From Pseudomonadota bacterium (GTDB taxonomy: Bacteria > Pseudomonadota > Gammaproteobacteria > Burkholderiales > Burkholderiaceae_C): a stretch of 64,000 nucleotides of DNA. Below the pieces are notes generated by a model that ran no database searches, was not told the origin of the DNA, and saw nothing but the letters and a program-made list of their open reading frames with translations. The stretch spans positions 11,656 to 75,655 of the forward strand of contig JAKAZQ010000006.1 of the NCBI GenBank assembly GCA_021815805.1. The letters run 5' to 3'. Below, piece by piece: positions 59,944 through 64,000 of this stretch. The number at the start of each line of letters is the position of its first letter. Position 1 is the first letter of the stretch. The translations under genes were made by a program, and so were the position numbers.

Positions 59944-60702
59944 TCACATGGACACGCTGCCGAGGTACGCCTCGATCACCGCCGGGTCCTTCATGACCGC
60001 CTGCGGATCGCCGTCGGCGATGATGCGCCCGGACTCCATGCACACCAGGCGTCGCACCACCTGCAGCAGCACGTGCACGATGTGTTCGATCCAGACGATG
60101 GTCACGCCTCCGGCGAGAATCTCGCGGATGATGCCGACCAGCTCCAGCGCCTCGCCGTCCGTCAGCCCGCCGCCGATTTCATCCAGCAGCAGCACCTGCG
60201 GGTCGGTGGCCAGCGCGCGCGCCATCTCCAGGCGCTTGCGATCCAGCAGCCCGAGCGTGTCGGCACGCCGGTTCGCGACCTCGAGCATGCCGCACAGGCG
60301 CAGCGAGCGCAGGCACAGCTCGTGCGCCCGCTCGCCCGACGCGCCGGCGCCCACCGCCGCGGCCACGTGCAGGTTCTCGAACACCGTCATGCCGCCGAAC
60401 GGACGCGGCACCTGGTGCGAACGCGCCACGCCCAGCCGGCAGCGAGCCGCCGCGTCGAGCGCCGTGACGTCGCGGCCGTCGTAGCGCACGCGACCCTCGC
60501 TGGGCGGGTAGGCGCCCGACAGCACGTTGAACAGGGTCGTCTTGCCGGCCCCGTTGGGGCCGACGATGCCCACCGCCTCGGCGCGCCCGACGCACAGGCT
60601 CACGTCGTCCAGCACGCGCAGCGCACCGAAGCTGCGGCTGACCCGTTCGGCCACCAGCATGGGGGCCGCCGGCGCACCGGCGGCCGGGCTTGCATCATGC
60701 AT
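59944..60702 (-). CDS. livG: ABC transporter ATPase LivG
   Basis: A 252-residue ATPase of the LivG branch. Walker A GPNGAGKTT and LivG-type RSHQVPRPFGGMTVFENL are clear. The usual ABC signature LSGG is replaced by LLDRKRLEMARALA, which begins LGLLDRKR. Walker B LLLDEIGGGLTDGE and switch EHIVHVLL follow. The start overlaps the binding-protein gene by 8 bases. The altered signature is seen in many LivG proteins, so function is probably intact. Confidence 0.9.
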   Translation of the reverse strand: MHDASPAAGAPAAPMLVAERVSRSFGALRVLDDVSLCVGRAEAVGIVGPNGAGKTTLFNVLSGAYPPSEGRVRYDGRDVTALDAAARCRLGVARSHQVPRPFGGMTVFENLHVAAAVGAGASGERAHELCLRSLRLCGMLEVANRRADTLGLLDRKRLEMARALATDPQVLLLDEIGGGLTDGEALELVGIIREILAGGVTIVWIEHIVHVLLQVVRRLVCMESGRIIADGDPQAVMKDPAVIEAYLGSVSM

Positions 60703-62005
60703 ACGGCAGCAGCCTGGACTGGATCGCCACGCGCGGGTCGTCGGCATGCTCCACCGTGGGGAAGCTCAGCGGGAAACGGCTGCCCGGCCGGGACTTGACC
60801 CACTGCGAGCCGATGATCGGCGCGGTCGCCACGTTGGGCACGGGACCCTTCGGGAAATTGATGCGCCCGACCGTGGTCACGGTGTCGAGCACCTTCATCG
60901 CCGCGGCGACCTTCGCCTTGTCCTTCGGCGCCCCGCTGGCCTTGAGGGCCGCGAAGCCGGCGTCGATGAGCGCCAGCGAAGCGCCGAGCTGCTGGGTCCA
61001 CTGCTTGCCGCTGGCCTTCTCGTAGGCGTCGGCGAGCTTGCGCCCGCCCAGGCCGACCACCGGAGACACGTACGGAAACGCCGGCGACCAGTACGCGCCC
61101 GACGAGATCCTGTAGCCGAGTTCGCCGAGCGCCGCGATGTCCGACGGGAACAGGCCGAACTTGGCCGGCATGACGATCTTCAGGCGATGCACCAGCCCCT
61201 GCTGCGCGGCCTGGCGCAGGAAGGTGATGAAGTCGGGCGGGATCGGAGCGCCGGTGATGATCTGCACGCCCGCGGCCTTGAAGCGGGAGATCTGCGACGA
61301 GAAGTCGGTGGTTCCGTCCTGGTAGGCCCCCGGATCGACGATGGTGTAGCCGCCCTTCTTCAGCTCCGGCACGAGGTGCGTGCGCAGCGCATTGCCGTCG
61401 GCGTCGTTCGGATACAGCACGCCGACCTTCTTGTTGGTGGGCAGCAGCGCCCAGGTCGCCAGGTACATCCTGGCGAACTGCTCGGTACCGAACGAGAAGT
61501 GGTACGTCCACTTGAACGGCGACGGCTCGCCCGGCTTGGCGCCGCGCCCGAAGTACCACGACTCCCAGGGGTCGACGGTCGACAGGCAGGGCATGCCCGA
61601 GGCCTCGCAGGCGTCGGCCACCGGATTCACCACCTCGGGGGTCGAGGTGGTGAGCATGAGGTCGATCTTGTGGTTGTTGATCAGGTCCTTGGCCAGCTGG
61701 CTGGCGCGCGACGGGTCGGACTGGGTGTCACGACCGAGCAGTTCCACGGCATAGGTGGTGCCGCCGATGCTCACCCCGCCGGCGGTCTTCCTGCGCACCA
61801 GGTCGAGCACGAAGGGATCGCATTCGCCGAAGCCTCCGAGCGGTCCGGTCAACGGGCTGATGAAGCCGATCTTCAGCGTCGGCCTGCCGGCGGCCATGGC
61901 CGCTCCGGGCAGCACCGCCGCGGCGGTCGAGGCACCGGCCAGCGCGACCAGTTGACGACGCGAGGTGTCCACCTCGGGGTGTGCGGATACAGGCTTGCGG
62001 GGCAT
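60695..62005 (-). CDS. periplasmic substrate-binding protein of the LIV-type transporter
   Basis: A 436-residue binding protein. A twin-arginine-like leader (SRRQLVALAGASTAAAVLPGAAMA) suggests Tat export, with cleavage near residue 38. The mature part has the two lobes of the Peripla_BP_6 family (IGFISPLTGPLGGFGE, then VGVLYPNDADGNAL). Relatives bind amino acids, amides or aromatic acids such as coumarate. The neighbourhood favours an aromatic acid. First transporter gene in the operon; preceded by an unknown gene 51 bases upstream. Confidence 0.9.
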   Translation of the reverse strand: MPRKPVSAHPEVDTSRRQLVALAGASTAAAVLPGAAMAAGRPTLKIGFISPLTGPLGGFGECDPFVLDLVRRKTAGGVSIGGTTYAVELLGRDTQSDPSRASQLAKDLINNHKIDLMLTTSTPEVVNPVADACEASGMPCLSTVDPWESWYFGRGAKPGEPSPFKWTYHFSFGTEQFARMYLATWALLPTNKKVGVLYPNDADGNALRTHLVPELKKGGYTIVDPGAYQDGTTDFSSQISRFKAAGVQIITGAPIPPDFITFLRQAAQQGLVHRLKIVMPAKFGLFPSDIAALGELGYRISSGAYWSPAFPYVSPVVGLGGRKLADAYEKASGKQWTQQLGASLALIDAGFAALKASGAPKDKAKVAAAMKVLDTVTTVGRINFPKGPVPNVATAPIIGSQWVKSRPGSRFPLSFPTVEHADDPRVAIQSRLLPYA

Positions 62006-62056
62006 CGAGGAGTCTCCAGGTGGTGGAAAAGGCCGGGCCGGACGCCCCGCCGGATG

Positions 62057-62686
62057 TCAGAACGGGTGCACCCGATGCACGTTGAGAACCGTGCCGCGAG
62101 CGCGCTTGCGGGCCTGCACTTGATCGTACAGGTTCACGAACCACGTGTTGCGCGCCCCCGCCTTCCGGAACAGGCCCGGCCCGATGGCGAACACTTCGGC
62201 CTTGCCGGTGTCGCCGCAGGGATTGCCGATCGGGGTCGCGCCCGGCGGGAAGCTGCAGGTGTCGTTGCTCAGCTGCTGGAGGCAGCGGCCGTTCAGGCCT
62301 GCGTGCAGCGCGGGGTTGACGGTGTAAGGGGTGGTGAAGTCGAGCCACGCCGCCTGCCCTGCCTTGTCGCTGCTCAGGCCGGGATGCGCCGCATCCCGCC
62401 GATGGCTGTCGGAGAAGTTGTACAGGTCGTTCAGGCGCCCGCCGATAGCGGTGTTCGGCGTGGCCGGCCAGGTGCCGGCCCGGTACCGGTTGATCGACCG
62501 GAAGCCCGAGCCCGGGTTGATGTCATGCGACGAGCTGTGGCTTGCGCCGGGCACGATCACGTCGAACTCGACGCGCTGCGAGCACACCGGGCGGCCGCAG
62601 CTGAGCACCGGGTCGAACGGCAGGCAGGCGCCGCGCGGCGGCGCGCCGAACGCCGGGCGCTGGCGCACGGTGCTTGCATATCGCAT
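62057..62686 (-). CDS. protein of unknown function upstream of the LIV operon
   Basis: A 209-residue protein that I do not recognise. It has no signal peptide and no membrane segment. Six Cys residues are spread in pairs (around 20-35 and 136-156), and Asn, Asp, Ser and aromatic residues are frequent, unlike the Ala-rich shadow frames here. An AGGAGG-type site stands before the ATG, supporting real translation. It is the first gene before the transporter's binding-protein gene in the same direction and may be cotranscribed. Confidence 0.55.
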   Translation of the reverse strand: MRYASTVRQRPAFGAPPRGACLPFDPVLSCGRPVCSQRVEFDVIVPGASHSSSHDINPGSGFRSINRYRAGTWPATPNTAIGGRLNDLYNFSDSHRRDAAHPGLSSDKAGQAAWLDFTTPYTVNPALHAGLNGRCLQQLSNDTCSFPPGATPIGNPCGDTGKAEVFAIGPGLFRKAGARNTWFVNLYDQVQARKRARGTVLNVHRVHPF

Positions 62687-63161
62687 GGTCTGGTCCTCCT
62701 CCATGGTGCTTGTGCGGACGGGCCAGCGCGCGGGCGCATCGCGCAACCCAGCTTGTGCGGGCGCCCTGCGCGCATGCGGCACCGGCATGGTGCGCGAATT
62801 ATGTTGCGGCGGCGCGCCTTGTCGTAGAGGGCTGCAGGCCTAGCAGCTATCACGTTTCGATATGAGGGCAAACCCTGTATCGGGCGGCGCCGGGCCGGCT
62901 CGCGCGGCCCCCGGCAGGCCTCATGCCGGCCTCATGCCGGACTCCTGCGCCGTGCACGCCGCCATGTGCTTCACCACGCTCGCCCAGCGCTATGCTGCAT
63001 CGCAGGCACAGGCTCGGGATCTCGCCGCGCGTCGGTCTGCGCCGGCCGGGCTGCAAGCCAGGCCGGCGGGAGGCCGGGAACGCGGGCGACGCCGCGGGGC
63101 GTGGACATCGTCGGCGCGCCCTCGCCGGCTCCAGCCTCGCCGGCAGGAACGCAGCACGACC
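62687..63161. other. 475-base intergenic region
   Basis: This gap lies between divergent genes. A short AT-rich stretch (62795-62875, with GAATTATGTT and TATCACGTTTCGATATG) may hold the promoter of the minus-strand genes. A small tandem repeat, CTCATGCCGGC (two copies and a third end), lies around 62920-62942. The remainder is GC-rich; no gene is supported. Confidence 0.5.
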
Positions 63162-63887
63162 ATGAAAAAAGCCCTGCTTCTCGTCCTCTGGCTGGTCTGC
63201 TCGATATGCCGGGCCGGCACCGGCTACTACGTCGACGTCGTCAACGATACCTCCCGCTCGCTGGTTCTGCAGTTCGACCATGCGTTCGGCTGGTACCCCG
63301 ACGACTTCGAGGTGCCGCAGGTCCTGCAGCCCTTCGAGAGCAGGGTGCTGTACACCGAGGACAAGGCCAAGGGAGCTGGTGTCGCCGGCATGCTCGTGAC
63401 CCACGGTCCCTACGAGGGCAGCCGTATCGAGGTCTGGCAGAACTACCGCGGCACCGCGGAGCCGAACCACCGCTCGCGCATGAGCGTGAAAAGCGTGTTC
63501 AGCCCCTTCCACCAAGGTCTGTCGGGCGGCCTGCAACTCGAGCACGGCGTCGGCACCAACAACTCCAGCATCAGCACCAGCATCCGCGCCACGCAGCAGG
63601 GCTTTTTCAACACGGTATACGTGACGCTGGTCTTCAACCGCTTCTCCGCCGCGGCATCCTGCAAGTCCTTCCACGTCAGCGGGGACATCGCCGGTGGCGA
63701 GTGCTACAACTCCGGGCCGGTCATCGTGCGACGCGATGTCGAGATTCGTCTGGACACATGCCGGAACCTGTACGGCCCCGATTTCAACATCGAGAATCTG
63801 GACGGTCGGCTGGTCTGCGCGCCACCCATGCACGGCGTGCCGCGCAAGCGCCGCGGCAACCCGCCGAACGCGGCACTCAGTCGCTGA
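63162..63887 (+). CDS. secreted protein of unknown function
   Basis: A 241-residue protein that I do not recognise. The signal peptide MKKALLLVLWLVCSICRAG is clear (cleavage near residue 18). The mature protein is beta-rich, with many Val, Tyr, Ser and Asn and four Cys near the end (CKSFHV, GECYNS, LDTC, LVCAPP) that likely form disulfides. The tail is basic (PRKRRGN). It is probably periplasmic or secreted. It overlaps the next, convergent gene tail by 11 bases. Confidence 0.7.
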   Translation: MKKALLLVLWLVCSICRAGTGYYVDVVNDTSRSLVLQFDHAFGWYPDDFEVPQVLQPFESRVLYTEDKAKGAGVAGMLVTHGPYEGSRIEVWQNYRGTAEPNHRSRMSVKSVFSPFHQGLSGGLQLEHGVGTNNSSISTSIRATQQGFFNTVYVTLVFNRFSAAASCKSFHVSGDIAGGECYNSGPVIVRRDVEIRLDTCRNLYGPDFNIENLDGRLVCAPPMHGVPRKRRGNPPNAALSR

Positions 63888-64000
63888 ACGACTCGCTGTC
63901 GATCTCGGCGAGCGTCGCCGGCGCGTAGCGCGCCCCGCGGACATTGCCGTCGTGGATCATGTCCCGCAGGCGCTGCAGCGTGGCCGCGTCCAGGCGCAGC
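63877..64000 (-). CDS. C-terminal end of a gene cut by the window edge
   Basis: An open minus-strand frame enters from the right edge and ends at a TGA at 63877. About 40 codons are visible; the peptide LDAATLQRLRDMIHDGN...EIDSESFSD has natural composition and a helical start. The family cannot be named from this fragment. Confidence 0.45.
   Translation of the reverse strand, partial: LRLDAATLQRLRDMIHDGNVRGARYAPATLAEIDSESFSD

Noticed and set aside
59944-60702. LivG with altered ABC signature considered as a defective ATPase
   Set aside because: LivG proteins often deviate at the LSGG motif; Walker A, Walker B and the switch region are intact.

Overview
The window is roughly 70% GC. It carries dense short operons with many ATGA stop/start overlaps. 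RcoM-controlled form I CO dehydrogenase, a prpR/prpBC-acnD-prpF cluster and an IclR-type pobR next to pobA all point to a betaproteobacterium, most likely Burkholderiales. That placement rests on gene content and base composition; no rRNA gene or marker tree is available. No tRNA, rRNA, CRISPR array, transposase or prophage was recognised.

Layout. 0.1-1.4 kb: cbpA/cbpM co-chaperone pair. 1.8-5.5 kb: TonB-dependent receptor and a BenE-type transporter. 5.5-7.5 kb: small secreted protein, a fluoroacetate-dehalogenase-like hydrolase with every catalytic residue, and a YbaK-type deacylase. 7.6-11.1 kb: Fur-controlled feoABC with unusual repeat-coded tails. 11.2-13.2 kb: two Hsp20 proteins and a Sel1-repeat protein. 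13.3-14.5 kb: acyl-CoA dehydrogenase. 14.6-24.9 kb: aerobic CO dehydrogenase locus on the minus strand (rcoM, coxMSL, coxG, coxD, coxE, an XdhC-like maturase with a repeated Cys-Cys tail, a MocA-like cytidylyltransferase and a 2OG-Fe(II)-type protein). 25-27.1 kb: membrane protein of unknown role and an exonuclease/GIY-YIG fusion. 27.1-28.1 kb: a repeat element and an SDR. 28.2-36.2 kb: 2-methylcitrate cycle with its sigma-54 activator. 36.3-38.2 kb: VOC protein, thioesterase and an internally shortened iron alcohol dehydrogenase. 38.5-44.1 kb: heavy-metal RND efflux operon. 44.1-49.3 kb: small secreted protein, pobA/pobR, GST, DUF924 protein and amine oxidase. 49.6-57.2 kb: hydroxycinnamate (fcs, crotonase, amidohydrolase) and vanillate (vanA, vanB, vanR) catabolism with a MarR regulator. 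57.2-62.7 kb: a LIV-type ABC transporter operon, probably for an aromatic acid. 62.7-64 kb: secreted protein and a gene cut by the window edge.

How the parts fit. The RcoM-cox locus would let the cell sense and oxidise traces of CO, with CoxD/E/F-like factors building the CuSMo centre. The pob, van and fcs modules funnel 4-hydroxybenzoate, vanillate and hydroxycinnamates toward protocatechuate. The LIV transporter, BenE and the TonB receptor are candidate uptake routes. The prp operon handles propionyl-CoA. Several regulatory sites can be read directly: two VanO operators, a sigma-54 promoter with an upstream PrpR palindrome, a Fur box, palindromes at pobA/pobR, and 21-bp-spaced direct repeats before coxM.

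The most unusual observations are the 26-residue Cys-Cys repeats on the XdhC-like protein, the repeat family that sits in one orientation just before three unrelated genes, the 12-bp and 15-bp repeats inside feoC and feoB, the split vanA / vanR-vanB arrangement, and the iron alcohol dehydrogenase that has lost the segment carrying two metal ligands.
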